Positions 7,996-18,091 of a DNA stretch of 64,000 bases are shown here, one piece after another. The DNA is from Bacteroidales bacterium UBA1714. Lineage in GTDB: Bacteria > Bacteroidota > Bacteroidia > Bacteroidales > Paludibacteraceae. The position numbers and the translations under genes are program-made. The stretch covers positions 1 to 64,000 of the forward strand of contig DCIY01000030.1 in the NCBI GenBank assembly GCA_002317295.1, read 5' to 3'. Position 1 is the stretch's first letter, and every line of letters starts with the position of its first letter. Below the pieces are notes generated by a model, which was not told the DNA's origin, searched no databases, and saw nothing but the letters and a program-made list of their open reading frames with translations.

Positions 7996-9180
7996 ATGCT
8001 TGAGAGTTTCTATGAAATGCACGATTATTTGGTGGAACATGTTAATGTCCCGATCCGTCGTGTGTTGATGGACCAGATCAACACGCATGACCGACTGATA
8101 GCCATTAAGGGCTCACGCGGTGTGGGAAAGACGGATTTTCTCTTGGCGTATGCTAAAGAGTTTTTGGAGAACCATCCCGATCGCCGGCGGGAGATACTGT
8201 ATGTGAATTTTAACAACTTCTATTTTGCCAAGCACAGTCTGTACGATTTTGCAGGGGAGTTTGTGAAGAAGGGTGGTAAGATATTGTTGTTGGATCAGAC
8301 GTTTAAGTATCAAAATTGGTCGAAGGAGTTGCGGGATTGTTATTACCACTATACGTCATTGCAGATTATTTTTATGGCTTCACCGATGATGCCGTTGGAG
8401 GAAGATTCGGGTGAATTGCGCCATGTGGTAAAGATATATAACTTACGAGGACTGAGTTTTAGGGAGTATCTCAATTATAAGTTGGGTCTCAACCTGTCGG
8501 TTCATTCGTTGGAAGATATTTTGGCCAATCATGTGTCCATTGCCAGAGAGATATCGGATGTAGTGGATCCCATGAAGTACTTTGAAACGTACCTGAAAGA
8601 GGGTTTTTATCCCTCGTATACGGAGCAACGCAACTTCTCGGATCTGTTGCTCAAGACGATGAATATGATGCTGGAGGTGGATGTGTTACTGAATCGGCAG
8701 ATGGATGTGACATCGTTGCATAAGTTGCGCCTGTTGTTGGAGTATATGTTGGAGGAAGCACCGTGTTCGTTGAATGTGAGTCGGTTGGCTGGAGATATTG
8801 CGGTATCGCGTTCGTCGCTGATGAATTTTATCAAGTATCTCAAGGATGCGAGGTTGATTAATCTGCTGTACAAAGAAGGAAATACCTTCCCCATGAAGCC
8901 GTCCAAAGTGTATCTGCATAATACGAACCTGTGTTACACCCTGCCTACCCGCAAGGTAACGCGTCAGGAAGTGGCAGAAACGTATTTTTATTCTGCACTG
9001 CACGGGACGCATACGCTCAACGCGTGCGAGAATGCAAACTTCCTGGTGGACGGACAAGTCAAGTTTGATGTCAAGGCGTCTGCACCTCGGGAGGCCGGAT
9101 TCCGATACTGCGCGATATTGGATGCCAAAGTGGGTTATGGCAAGCAAATCCCTATGTGGTGTTTTGGATTGCTGTATTGA
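7996..9180 (+). CDS. AAA_14/DUF4143-type ATPase with altered Walker B
   Basis: A 394-residue protein of the archaeal-type AAA_14 plus DUF4143 architecture, common and uncharacterised in Bacteroidales. Walker A is GSRGVGKT (39-46). The family usually has LxxDEIxKxxNW for Walker B; here it is ILLLDQTFKYQNW, with Asp100 followed by Gln101 in place of the catalytic Glu. The segment after it (FMASP) also departs from the usual TGSS. YNLRGLSFREYL and the C-terminal FDVKAS...GLLY are typical. Function is unknown; ATP binding is likely, hydrolysis doubtful. Confidence 0.8.
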   Translation: MLESFYEMHDYLVEHVNVPIRRVLMDQINTHDRLIAIKGSRGVGKTDFLLAYAKEFLENHPDRRREILYVNFNNFYFAKHSLYDFAGEFVKKGGKILLLDQTFKYQNWSKELRDCYYHYTSLQIIFMASPMMPLEEDSGELRHVVKIYNLRGLSFREYLNYKLGLNLSVHSLEDILANHVSIAREISDVVDPMKYFETYLKEGFYPSYTEQRNFSDLLLKTMNMMLEVDVLLNRQMDVTSLHKLRLLLEYMLEEAPCSLNVSRLAGDIAVSRSSLMNFIKYLKDARLINLLYKEGNTFPMKPSKVYLHNTNLCYTLPTRKVTRQEVAETYFYSALHGTHTLNACENANFLVDGQVKFDVKASAPREAGFRYCAILDAKVGYGKQIPMWCFGLLY

Positions 9181-9217
9181 TGGATAAGAATGTTTGTTTT
9201 ACAAAATACAATAAAAA

Positions 9218-12200
9218 ATGAAAGAAAAAAAATTTATGACGTGTGATGGTAACGCCGCTGCTGCGCATATTGCGTACATGTTTACCGAAGTGGCTGCCAT
9301 CTATCCTATTACGCCCTCATCTCCGATGGCAGAAAATGTGGATGAGTGGGCTGCTGTTGGTCGCAAGAATATGTTTGGCGAGACCGTGTTGGTTCAGGAA
9401 ATGCAGAGTGAAGCCGGTGCAGCCGGTGCCGTTCACGGCAGTTTGAGTGCCGGTGCACTGACTACGACATTTACAGCCAGTCAGGGTCTGCTGCTGATGA
9501 TTCCCAATATGTACAAGATCGCCGGTGAGTTACTGCCCACCGTTTTCCACGTGAGTGCCCGTACTCTGGCCAGTCATGTGCTGTGCATCTTTGGTGACCA
9601 CCAAGACGTGATGGCATGTCGTCAAACGGGTTTTGCCATGTTGGCAGAGGGTAGTGTTCAGGAAGTAATGGATTTGGCCGGTGTTGCTCATTTGGCTACG
9701 ATTAAGAGCCGTGTTCCGTTCCTGAATTTCTTTGATGGTTTCCGTACTTCTCACGAGTATCAGAAAGTGGAAGCTGTGGATATGGAAGACTTGCGTGGGT
9801 TGGTAGATATGCAGGCTTTGGAAGCCTTCCGCAATCGTGCCATGTCGCCTATGCATCCGACGACTCGTGGTCTGAACGAGAACCCCGATGTATTCTTTGC
9901 ACACCGTGAGTCCTGCAACCGTTACTACGATGGTGTGGCGGATATCGTGAGCGATTATATGGATAAGATCAGCGAGATAACCGGTCGTAAGTATCGTCCT
10001 TTCTCCTATTATGGAGCGGAGGATGCTGAGCATATCGTGATTGCAATGGGTTCGGTTTGTGAGTGCCTGCGTGAGGTCATTGACTGTGAAAATGCCAAGG
10101 GCAAAAAACTGGGTATGATCAATGTGCACCTGTATCGTCCGTTCTCGCTCAAGTACCTCAAGGAGGCTCTTCCGAAGAGCGTGAAGCGTATTTGCGTGCT
10201 GGATCGTACCAAGGAACCGGGTGCTAATGGTGAACCATTGTTCCTGGATGTGAAGGCCGCTTTGGATGAACTGGGTATGAATAACCTGCTGGTGATTGGC
10301 GGCCGCTATGGATTGGGAAGCAACGATACCACTCCGGCTCAGATGCTGGCGGTATATGAGAACCTCGGATTGCCCATGCCGAAGGATCACTTTACGGTGG
10401 GTGTGAATGATGATGTTACCTTCCTCAGTCTGCCTGTTGGCGAAGAGGTCGCCATGGGTGGTCAGGGCATGTTCCAGGCCAAGTTCTATGGTTTGGGTGC
10501 CGATGGTACTGTAGGTGCCAATAAGAACAGTGTCAAGATTATTGGTGATTCGACCAACAAATATTGCCAGGCATACTTTAGTTATGACAGTAAGAAATCC
10601 GGTGGTTTCACCTGTTCTCACCTGCGTTTTGGTGATGAACCGATTCACTCTACCTATCTGGTAACCACGCCTAATTTTGTGGCATGTCATGTTCAGGCTT
10701 ATCTGAATATGTATGATGTGACCCGTGGTTTGCAGGATAACGGTACTTTCCTGCTCAATACGATATGGAACGCAGAAGAGTTGAAGAAGAATCTGCCGAA
10801 TGCGGTGAAGAAATATTTTGCTGACCACCATATTAAGGTATATTATATTAATGCCACCAAGATTGCCCAGGAGATTGGTTTGGGCAACCGTACGAATACG
10901 ATTCTGCAATCGGCCTTCTTCCGCATCACGGGTGTGATTGAGGTAGAAAAAGCGGTGGAAGAGATGAAGCACTTTATTGTCAAGTCTTATGGCAAGAAGG
11001 GTGAGGATGTGGTCAATAAGAACTATGCCGCTGTGGATCGTGGTAATGAGTATCAGCTGCTCGATATCGATCCCGCCTGGTCTAATCTGGAAGTCAAGGA
11101 TGCTCCTCTGGGTGTCAAAGCCGATGATCCAGCGTTTATTCGCAACCTCGTTCGTCCCATCAATGCCCAAAACGGTGATTTGTTGCCCGTTTCGGCGTTT
11201 AAGGGTATCGAAGATGGTATTTGGCAATCGGGTACCGCCAAGTTTGAAAAACGTGGCGTAAGCACGTTTGTTCCGGTTTGGAATGCCGACAACTGTACCG
11301 AGTGTAACAAGTGCTCGTATGTATGTCCTCACGCTTGTATTCGTCCGTTTGTGATGGATGACGAAGAAGTGAAGGGCATCCAGGGTGCTACGCGTGAGAT
11401 GAAAGCTCCGGCTGCGCTCAAGGGTATGCATTTCCGCATTCAGGTCGGTGTGATGGACTGCCTGGGTTGCGGCAACTGTGTGGACATATGTCCGGGTAAT
11501 CCGAAACTGGGTAAAGCTCTGGAAATGGTGGATCTGCAAAGCCAAATGGCAGAGGCTGATAACTGGAACTACTGTGCCGATCAGGTTAAGAGTAAACAGG
11601 ATTTGATTGATATTCAGTCAAATGTCAAGAATTCGCAGTTTGCTACGCCGTTGTTTGAGTTCTCGGGTGCCTGCTCGGGTTGCGGTGAGACACCGTATTT
11701 GAAACTCATCAGTCAGTTGTTTGGCGATCGTGAAATCGTAGGTAATGCCACGGGTTGTACGTCGATTTATTCGGCAGCCGTTCCTTCGACTCCTTATACC
11801 AAGAACGAAAAGGGGTATGGTCCCGCATGGTCGAACTCGTTGTTTGAAGATTTCTGTGAGTTTGCCCTCGGTATGCAGATTGCGCATCGCAAGATGAAAG
11901 AGCGCATTGAGATATTAATGAAGAAAGGTCTCGAGTGCGAGTGCTGCAGTGAGGAACTGAAGGCCATGTTCAGTGAGTGGATAGCCAACAAGAATAATGC
12001 CGAGGTGACCAAGCGTTTGTATGAGCCGTTGGTAGCAGCGATGGAGAAATGCAACTGCGACACCTGCAAGGCGATTTTGGCCTGCAAGGATCACCTGATT
12101 AAGCGCAGTCAGTGGGCAGTGGGTGGTGATGGTGCCAGCTATGATATCGGTTACGGAGGATTGGATCACGTGATTGCCAGTGGTGAGGATGTGAATATTC

Positions 12201-12766
12201 TCGTACTGGATACGGAGGTTTATTCCAACACCGGTGGTCAGGCATCCAAGTCCACGCCTATTGGTGCCATTGCCAAGTTTGCCGCCATGGGTAAGCGCGT
12301 GCGCAAGAAAGACCTGGGTATGATTGCCACCACGTATGGATATGTTTATGTGGCTCAAATTGCTATGGGTGCTGATCATGCTCAAACGCTGAAGGCTATT
12401 CGTGAGGCAGAGGCTTATCCCGGACCGTCTCTGATTATTGCTTATGCTCCGTGTATCAACCACGGATTGAAGGCCGGTATGGGTAAGGCTCAGGAAGAGG
12501 AAGCTAAGGCGGTGGCCAGTGGTTACTGGCACTTGTGGCGCTACAACCCCATGCTCGAGGCAGAAGGAAAGAATCCGTTCTCGCTGGACAGCAAGGAGCC
12601 TAATTGGGATGAGTTTGTCAATTTCCTGAAGGGCGAAGTTCGTTTTGCTTCGGTGATGAAGCAGTATCCTGCTGAGGCAGAACAACTGTTTGAGGCCGCC
12701 AAGCAGAATGCGCAATGGCGTTATCGTTCCTACCAGCGTATGTTGGGTGCCAATTGGGAAAAGTAA
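9218..12766 (+). CDS. Pyruvate:ferredoxin (flavodoxin) oxidoreductase
   Basis: A 1182-residue homodimer-type PFOR, full length for the family. It converts pyruvate and CoA to acetyl-CoA, CO2 and reduced ferredoxin in the cytoplasm. Seen in order: N-terminal domain with YPITPSSPMAE, a central gamma domain, an inserted double [4Fe-4S] ferredoxin domain near residues 690-760 (CTECNKCSYVCP and CLGCGNCVDICP), a further cluster site (CSGCGETPY) and the thiamine diphosphate domain near 970 (GDGASYDIGYGG...NTGGQASKSTP). Strong use of GGT and CGT codons suggests high expression. nadC starts 10 nt later. Confidence 0.97.
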   Translation: MKEKKFMTCDGNAAAAHIAYMFTEVAAIYPITPSSPMAENVDEWAAVGRKNMFGETVLVQEMQSEAGAAGAVHGSLSAGALTTTFTASQGLLLMIPNMYKIAGELLPTVFHVSARTLASHVLCIFGDHQDVMACRQTGFAMLAEGSVQEVMDLAGVAHLATIKSRVPFLNFFDGFRTSHEYQKVEAVDMEDLRGLVDMQALEAFRNRAMSPMHPTTRGLNENPDVFFAHRESCNRYYDGVADIVSDYMDKISEITGRKYRPFSYYGAEDAEHIVIAMGSVCECLREVIDCENAKGKKLGMINVHLYRPFSLKYLKEALPKSVKRICVLDRTKEPGANGEPLFLDVKAALDELGMNNLLVIGGRYGLGSNDTTPAQMLAVYENLGLPMPKDHFTVGVNDDVTFLSLPVGEEVAMGGQGMFQAKFYGLGADGTVGANKNSVKIIGDSTNKYCQAYFSYDSKKSGGFTCSHLRFGDEPIHSTYLVTTPNFVACHVQAYLNMYDVTRGLQDNGTFLLNTIWNAEELKKNLPNAVKKYFADHHIKVYYINATKIAQEIGLGNRTNTILQSAFFRITGVIEVEKAVEEMKHFIVKSYGKKGEDVVNKNYAAVDRGNEYQLLDIDPAWSNLEVKDAPLGVKADDPAFIRNLVRPINAQNGDLLPVSAFKGIEDGIWQSGTAKFEKRGVSTFVPVWNADNCTECNKCSYVCPHACIRPFVMDDEEVKGIQGATREMKAPAALKGMHFRIQVGVMDCLGCGNCVDICPGNPKLGKALEMVDLQSQMAEADNWNYCADQVKSKQDLIDIQSNVKNSQFATPLFEFSGACSGCGETPYLKLISQLFGDREIVGNATGCTSIYSAAVPSTPYTKNEKGYGPAWSNSLFEDFCEFALGMQIAHRKMKERIEILMKKGLECECCSEELKAMFSEWIANKNNAEVTKRLYEPLVAAMEKCNCDTCKAILACKDHLIKRSQWAVGGDGASYDIGYGGLDHVIASGEDVNILVLDTEVYSNTGGQASKSTPIGAIAKFAAMGKRVRKKDLGMIATTYGYVYVAQIAMGADHAQTLKAIREAEAYPGPSLIIAYAPCINHGLKAGMGKAQEEEAKAVASGYWHLWRYNPMLEAEGKNPFSLDSKEPNWDEFVNFLKGEVRFASVMKQYPAEAEQLFEAAKQNAQWRYRSYQRMLGANWEK

Positions 12767-12776
12767 ATATAAGATA

Positions 12777-13640
12777 ATGGATACCAACGAATTACGTAAA
12801 CTGATAGCCGTTTGGTTTGAGGAGGATATACGCGATGGCGATCACACATCGCTCAGTTGTATACCATCTTCTCAGCAGGGTTGTCAACAACTGATTATCA
12901 AAGATACCGGTATATTAGCGGGTGTCGAAGTAGCCAAGGTCATTCTTGACTACTTCGATCCTACGCTGCGAATGGAGCAGTATTTGGAAGATGGTGCTGC
13001 GGTGAAGCCCGGAGATATTGCATTTCGGGTGTATGGCAGTGAACTGAGTCTGTTGCAGGTGGAGCGTACGATGCTCAATATCATGCAGCGTATGTCCGGC
13101 ATTGCCACCACTACCCATACGTATCAGTCGCTCATAGCCGACACAGCGTGCCATGTGCTGGATACGCGCAAAACGACTCCGGGACTGCGGTATTTGGAGA
13201 AAGAGGCGGTGAAGATTGGAGGAGGAATGAACCATCGTATCGGTTTGTTTGATATGATATTGCTCAAGGACAATCATGTTGATTTTGCGGGAGGTATCCG
13301 TCAGGCATTACAGCGTGCCCAGGCTTATTGTCAGGAAAAAAAGAAAGATTTGCGAATCGAGATAGAGACTCGCAATTTGGATGAGATTCGTGAAGCGCTC
13401 GCAACGGGTATTGCGGATCGTGTGATGTTGGATAATTTTACACCGGAGTTGACGCGTGAGGCGGTTCAACTCATTCGTAATACACCAACGGCCAAGTATA
13501 TAGAAATAGAGTCGAGTGGGGGAATCACCCTGAAGACGATTCGTTCCTATGCTGAGGCAGGAGTAGATTTTGTCAGTGTCGGAGCCTTAACCCATAGTGT
13601 TAAGTCGCTGGACATGAGTTTTAAAGCAGTAAAACAATGA
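12777..13640 (+). CDS. Nicotinate-nucleotide pyrophosphorylase (carboxylating) NadC
   Basis: A 287-residue enzyme that makes nicotinate mononucleotide from quinolinate and PRPP in NAD synthesis. Seen are the N-terminal EEDIRDGDHTS, the RTMLNIMQRMSGIAT helix, DTRKTTPGLRYLEKEAVKIGGG, LLKDNH and the C-terminal ESSGGI barrel strand. Start ATG 12777 follows the PFOR stop; the frame open into the PFOR gene is not used. It ends in ATGA shared with the next gene. Confidence 0.95.
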   Translation: MDTNELRKLIAVWFEEDIRDGDHTSLSCIPSSQQGCQQLIIKDTGILAGVEVAKVILDYFDPTLRMEQYLEDGAAVKPGDIAFRVYGSELSLLQVERTMLNIMQRMSGIATTTHTYQSLIADTACHVLDTRKTTPGLRYLEKEAVKIGGGMNHRIGLFDMILLKDNHVDFAGGIRQALQRAQAYCQEKKKDLRIEIETRNLDEIREALATGIADRVMLDNFTPELTREAVQLIRNTPTAKYIEIESSGGITLKTIRSYAEAGVDFVSVGALTHSVKSLDMSFKAVKQ

Positions 13641-15421
13641 ATGTAAAAGAACGCTTGTCGGCGCTGCGTCGACAAATGCAGGAGTTGGGTCTGAGTGCGT
13701 ATATCGTGCCCGGAACCGATCCTCATGCCAGTGAATATATGGCCCCTCATTGGGCCGAGATGTCGTGGATTACGGGTTTTCTGGGAGAAACAGGAACCGC
13801 AGTCATTACTCATGATCAGGCTTTCCTTTGGACAGATTCCCGGTATTATCTGCAGGCAGAAATCGAACTGAAAGGTTCGACGGTTGTGCTGATGCGTGAA
13901 TCGGATGTGGACTGTCCCACTATTTCCCAATGGCTCACGAGCCATATTCAGGGCATGGTCGGTGTTAATCCCGAGATGTATTCCATTCGTGGTTATGCCT
14001 CCCTAAAAGAAGAATTGGCGGATGGCGGTTTGGGACTGCATTCCTGTGACTTGATTCGTCCTATCTGGACGGAAAATCGTCCGGATATCCCCATGAACCT
14101 GCTCCTTCCCTACGAAGAAAAATATGCCGGAGAGAGTGTGGCCTGTAAACTGCAGCGGGTTCGCCAGGCGTTGCAGGACAATCGTGCGACGGCATTGGTG
14201 GTCGCCGAGTTGGATGAGATAGGTTGGTTGCTCAATGTGCGTGGTACGGATGTGGACTATACACCATGCGTTATTGCGTACTGTGTGGTGGAAATGAATC
14301 GCTGCACCTTATTTATATACGCGCGTAAGCTCGATGATGCAGCCCGTCAGTATTTGCAATCGATGCAGATTGAGGTGCGTGAATACGAGGATGTATTTGC
14401 GTATCTGCGTGGAATAAAAGAAGGTACGGTGCTTATGGACGGCAACCGGGTGAATGAGGCCTTGTACGAGGCGGTTCAAGTGGGTCGCAAAGTGGTGACT
14501 CCCAGTCCGGTGCAGGTGATGATGTCGTGCAAGAACGAGGTGGAGATTGCGGGCGAATATGAGGCTCATCGCGAAGATGCAGTGGCTTTGGTGCGGTTCT
14601 TTAAGTGGCTGGAACAAGAAGCATTGGCCACTCCGCAGACGGAGATAACGCTGGCTCAAAAACTGAGTCAGTTCCGAGCCATGAGTCCCCATTATACCGA
14701 AGACAGTTTTTGTACGATTGCCGGTTGGCGTGGCAATGGTGCCATTGTGCACTATCATGCTACGCCGGAAAACTGTGCCAAGATAGAAGGTAATGGTGTA
14801 CTGTTGTTGGATTCCGGAGGTCAGTATCTGGAAGGAACAACCGATATCACCCGCACCATATGGGTGGGTGATGAGAAGGCCATTGATCCAAATGCCAAGC
14901 ACGATTTTACATTGGTTCTCAAGGGCCATATCGCTTTGAGTAAGGCGCGTTTCCCCAAAGGAACGCGTGGCAATCAGCTCGATGTGCTGGCTCATCAGTT
15001 TATGTGGCAGGAAGGAGTGCATTATGCCCATGGCACCGGTCATGGAGTGGGGCACTATATGGGTTGTCATGAGGGTCCTGCCAATATTCGTACGGATAAT
15101 AACCCCAACCCGATTCGTTTGGGCAATATCTTCTCCGATGAACCGGGTATCTATCGAGCCAATGAGTATGGTATACGCACCGAAAACCTGGTGGTTACCG
15201 TTCCGTGTCCCATGGGCGAGCGGTCTACAGGTGAAACGTATTACCAATTTGATATATTGACGTTGTGCTTCTACGATACGCGTCTGATGGAGCGCAGTAT
15301 GATGACAGACGAAGAGATTCGTTGGATCAATGCCTACCATCAGCGTGTGTATGATGAGATAGCACCCCGATTGAATGAAGAAGAACAAAACTATTTAAAA
15401 CATAAGTGCCAAGCGCTATGA
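13637..15421 (+). CDS. Xaa-Pro aminopeptidase (M24B family)
   Basis: A 594-residue cytosolic metallopeptidase of the long, three-domain type. The C-terminal pita-bread domain holds all five dimetal ligands: the two Asp in LLDSGGQYLEGTTDITRT, His in GTGHGVGHYMGCHEGP, Glu in SDEPGIY and Glu in RTENL. It would remove an N-terminal residue before proline, relevant to peptide catabolism. The start overlaps nadC by ATGA and the end overlaps argS by 4 nt, indicating one operon. Confidence 0.92.
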   Translation: MNVKERLSALRRQMQELGLSAYIVPGTDPHASEYMAPHWAEMSWITGFLGETGTAVITHDQAFLWTDSRYYLQAEIELKGSTVVLMRESDVDCPTISQWLTSHIQGMVGVNPEMYSIRGYASLKEELADGGLGLHSCDLIRPIWTENRPDIPMNLLLPYEEKYAGESVACKLQRVRQALQDNRATALVVAELDEIGWLLNVRGTDVDYTPCVIAYCVVEMNRCTLFIYARKLDDAARQYLQSMQIEVREYEDVFAYLRGIKEGTVLMDGNRVNEALYEAVQVGRKVVTPSPVQVMMSCKNEVEIAGEYEAHREDAVALVRFFKWLEQEALATPQTEITLAQKLSQFRAMSPHYTEDSFCTIAGWRGNGAIVHYHATPENCAKIEGNGVLLLDSGGQYLEGTTDITRTIWVGDEKAIDPNAKHDFTLVLKGHIALSKARFPKGTRGNQLDVLAHQFMWQEGVHYAHGTGHGVGHYMGCHEGPANIRTDNNPNPIRLGNIFSDEPGIYRANEYGIRTENLVVTVPCPMGERSTGETYYQFDILTLCFYDTRLMERSMMTDEEIRWINAYHQRVYDEIAPRLNEEEQNYLKHKCQAL

Positions 15422-17202
15422 CATTAGAGCAAATCCTCACCTCGCAGGTGAAGCAGGCCGTACAGTCGCTGTATGGAATCGAAGTAACGGATAATCAGGT
15501 TCAGTTGCAAAAAACACGTCCGGAGTTTGAGGGCAACCTCACGCTGGTCGTTTTCCCGTTTGTCAAAGCGGCTCGCAAAGCACCTGCACAGGTAGCTCAG
15601 GAGATAGGTGAAAAACTGGTAGGCGATTTGGTCCTGCGCTTTAATGCCGTTCAGGGTTTCCTGAACATGGTCATTTCTCATGCCTTCTACCTGCGTCAAC
15701 TGGATGCCATCGCTGCAGAGGAGGACTATGGACAATTACCGGAACGCCAACAGTTAATGATGGTGGAGTATTCTTCGCCGAATACCAACAAACCTTTGCA
15801 TTTGGGTCATGTTCGCAACAATTTGCTGGGTGCTTCCATTGCCCGTATTCAGGAAGCGAATGGTTGGAAGGTGGTGAAAACGAATATTGTCAACGATCGG
15901 GGTATCCATATCTGCAAATCGATGTTGGCCTGGTTACGTTATGGCAATGGAGAAACGCCCGAATCTTCCGGCAAGAAGGGAGATCATCTGATTGGCGATT
16001 ACTATGTGCGTTTTGACAAGGAATATAAGGCTCAAATCGCGGAACTCATGGCCCAAGGCATGGATGAGGAAACGGCCAAAAAAGAGGCGCCTCTGATTAA
16101 GGAAGCCCAAGCCATGCTGCTCAAATGGGAACAGGGGGATGCTGAGGTGCGTGCGCTGTGGGAAAAAATGAACCGTTGGGTGTATGCCGGTTTTGATGAG
16201 ACCTATCGCCGTATGGGGGTGAGCTTTGATAAGATCTATTACGAAAGCAATACCTATCTGGAGGGCAAATCGGAGGTGGAAAGAGGGTTGAAAGAAGGTT
16301 TGTTCTATCGTCGTGAAGATCATTCTGTTTGGGCGGACCTGACATCGGACGGACTGGATGAGAAACTGCTGCTTCGTTCGGATGGCACGTCCGTATATAT
16401 GACTCAGGATATAGGAACTGCCAAACTGCGTTTTCAGGATTATCCCATCGATAAGATGGTGTATGTGGTAGGCAATGAACAGGAGTATCATTTTAAGGTG
16501 CTCAGTATCTTGCTGGATCGTCTGGGTTTCCCGTTTGGCAAAGAATTGGTGCATTTCTCTTACGGAATGGTAGAACTGCCCAACGGCAAGATGAAGTCGC
16601 GTGAAGGTACGGTGGTGGATGCTGACGACTTGATGGATACCATGGTGGAAGATGCCCGTTCCATCTCCAAGGACAAAGTGAATACATTGCCCAATATTAC
16701 CCCTGAAGAAGCAGAAGAGATTGCCCGCAAAGTGGGTATGGGTGCGTTGAAATACTTTATTCTCAAGGTAGATCCGCGCAAGAACATGCTCTTTAATCCG
16801 GAAGAATCCATTGATTTTAATGGTAATACGGGTCCGTTTATCCAATATACCTATGCCCGTATCCAATCGGTTTTGAGAAAATCGACCATGGACGATACAT
16901 TGCCGTTGATGGGCAAAGCAGAGGGAATGGAACTTCAGGATCGTGAGTTGGCGTTGATTCAGCGTCTGATGGATTATCCGGGAGTCATTCGTCAGGCGGG
17001 AGATGATTTCTCTCCGGCAGTGATCTGCAACTATGCCTATGCGTTGGCATGTGACTTCAACAGTTTCTATCATGATTATTCGATTTTGAATGAGGAGAAT
17101 GAGGCGGTGAAGCACATGCGCTTAAAACTGGCGCGCACGGTGGCCAAGGTCATTGCCCATGCCATGTCGCTGCTGGGTATCGAAGTGCCGGACAGAATGT
17201 AA
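15418..17202 (+). CDS. Arginyl-tRNA synthetase
   Basis: A 594-residue class I synthetase charging tRNA-Arg. The N-terminal Add-1 domain is followed by the HIGH-type motif SSPNTNKPLHLGH (119-131), a KMSKS-like GKMKSREGT near residue 390, and the DALR anticodon-binding domain at the end (SLLGIEVPDRM). ATG 15418 overlaps the aminopeptidase stop; a GTG four codons upstream is rejected. Confidence 0.96.
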   Translation: MTLEQILTSQVKQAVQSLYGIEVTDNQVQLQKTRPEFEGNLTLVVFPFVKAARKAPAQVAQEIGEKLVGDLVLRFNAVQGFLNMVISHAFYLRQLDAIAAEEDYGQLPERQQLMMVEYSSPNTNKPLHLGHVRNNLLGASIARIQEANGWKVVKTNIVNDRGIHICKSMLAWLRYGNGETPESSGKKGDHLIGDYYVRFDKEYKAQIAELMAQGMDEETAKKEAPLIKEAQAMLLKWEQGDAEVRALWEKMNRWVYAGFDETYRRMGVSFDKIYYESNTYLEGKSEVERGLKEGLFYRREDHSVWADLTSDGLDEKLLLRSDGTSVYMTQDIGTAKLRFQDYPIDKMVYVVGNEQEYHFKVLSILLDRLGFPFGKELVHFSYGMVELPNGKMKSREGTVVDADDLMDTMVEDARSISKDKVNTLPNITPEEAEEIARKVGMGALKYFILKVDPRKNMLFNPEESIDFNGNTGPFIQYTYARIQSVLRKSTMDDTLPLMGKAEGMELQDRELALIQRLMDYPGVIRQAGDDFSPAVICNYAYALACDFNSFYHDYSILNEENEAVKHMRLKLARTVAKVIAHAMSLLGIEVPDRM

Positions 17203-17243
17203 GATGGTAACACAAAACAACTCAATAACTAACAGTAACATCC

Positions 17244-18056
17244 ATGAAACAAATCTTATTTGGCCTGGTGGCCCTTGTAATGATGAGTGCATGTGCTTCT
17301 AAACCTCAACCCAAGGAGCACGAGTTTGTAACCGATCGTTATGGCGTGGTGCAACGCATCGATCCCAGTGAGAAGAATGTCTATCTGGTTTTTACAGCCC
17401 ATTTTTCGGAGAACGACAATGGCTATTTTGAGAACTTTGACGGCATTATTCCCGTATTGAATACCCTGCAGGAAAAGGGAGTTAAGGGTTCCTTCTTTCC
17501 TACCGGAGCCTGCTTCCGCGAACCCAAGTATCATGATGCCATCATGCGCATCATTGCGGATGGTCACTATCTGTCCCATCACTCCAACAAGCACCTGCTT
17601 CTGTGCCCGGAGGATAATACCCGCGACAGTGTGAACCTGTGCACCGAGGATTCCATACGTGAAGATATGGACGAAATGGCCGAAGTGATGAAATCCTTTG
17701 GTCTGGAGCGCGACGATTATCCTTGGATGATTCCGCCCTACGAGTGCTACAACCAATTCTCGGCAGATATTCTGCGTGACTGTGGATACAAGCTGCTAAA
17801 CCCCACTCAGGAGATATTGTTTACTTCCAACGATTGGGCAGGTTTTGGTTCCAGAAGTTATTATACCGGTGACAGTTTGATGAATAAACTGTGGGAGTAT
17901 GAGCAGGCTCAAACGCTCAATGGCTGCATCCTGCTGGTACACGCCATGGTATATCCCAACCGTAACGATGAGGATCGTCTCTATACCCGTCTGGGTGAGA
18001 TTATTGATCACCTGCGTGAATTGGGTTATGACTTCAAATGTGTCAATGAACTCTAG
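17244..18056 (+). CDS. Lipoprotein with polysaccharide-deacetylase (NodB) fold
   Basis: A 270-residue lipoprotein (lipobox MSAC, Cys17). It resembles a Bacteroides deacetylase-like group: KGSFFPTG (81-88), GHYLSHHSNKH with the HxxxH metal pair (His113, His117), MIPPYECYN and ILLVHAM. The usual first motif TFDDG is FTAH here, so neither Asp of that motif is present, and the Arg of the RxPPY motif is Ile. Activity is therefore uncertain; it may bind glycans or use an altered site. It precedes a ROK kinase and sugar permease, which supports a carbohydrate role. Confidence 0.75.
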   Translation: MKQILFGLVALVMMSACASKPQPKEHEFVTDRYGVVQRIDPSEKNVYLVFTAHFSENDNGYFENFDGIIPVLNTLQEKGVKGSFFPTGACFREPKYHDAIMRIIADGHYLSHHSNKHLLLCPEDNTRDSVNLCTEDSIREDMDEMAEVMKSFGLERDDYPWMIPPYECYNQFSADILRDCGYKLLNPTQEILFTSNDWAGFGSRSYYTGDSLMNKLWEYEQAQTLNGCILLVHAMVYPNRNDEDRLYTRLGEIIDHLRELGYDFKCVNEL

Positions 18057-18091
18057 TCTCTACACACTACACTCTACGCTTGACACGAACC
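18050..18091 (+). repeat. Heptad array before the ROK kinase gene
   Basis: Units ACTCTAG, TCTCTAC, ACACTAC, ACTCTAC, GCTTGAC, ACGAACC run from 18050 to 18091 with period 7 and end exactly at the ATG of the ROK gene. The first unit contains the stop codon of the preceding gene. Confidence 0.7.

Noticed and set aside
9530..11545. 671-residue open frame on the minus strand
   Set aside because: Lies wholly antisense to the PFOR gene, whose protein is fully conserved; the frame has no recognisable domain and arises from codon bias.
15934..17115. 393-residue minus-strand frame
   Set aside because: Antisense to argS with no domain of its own.
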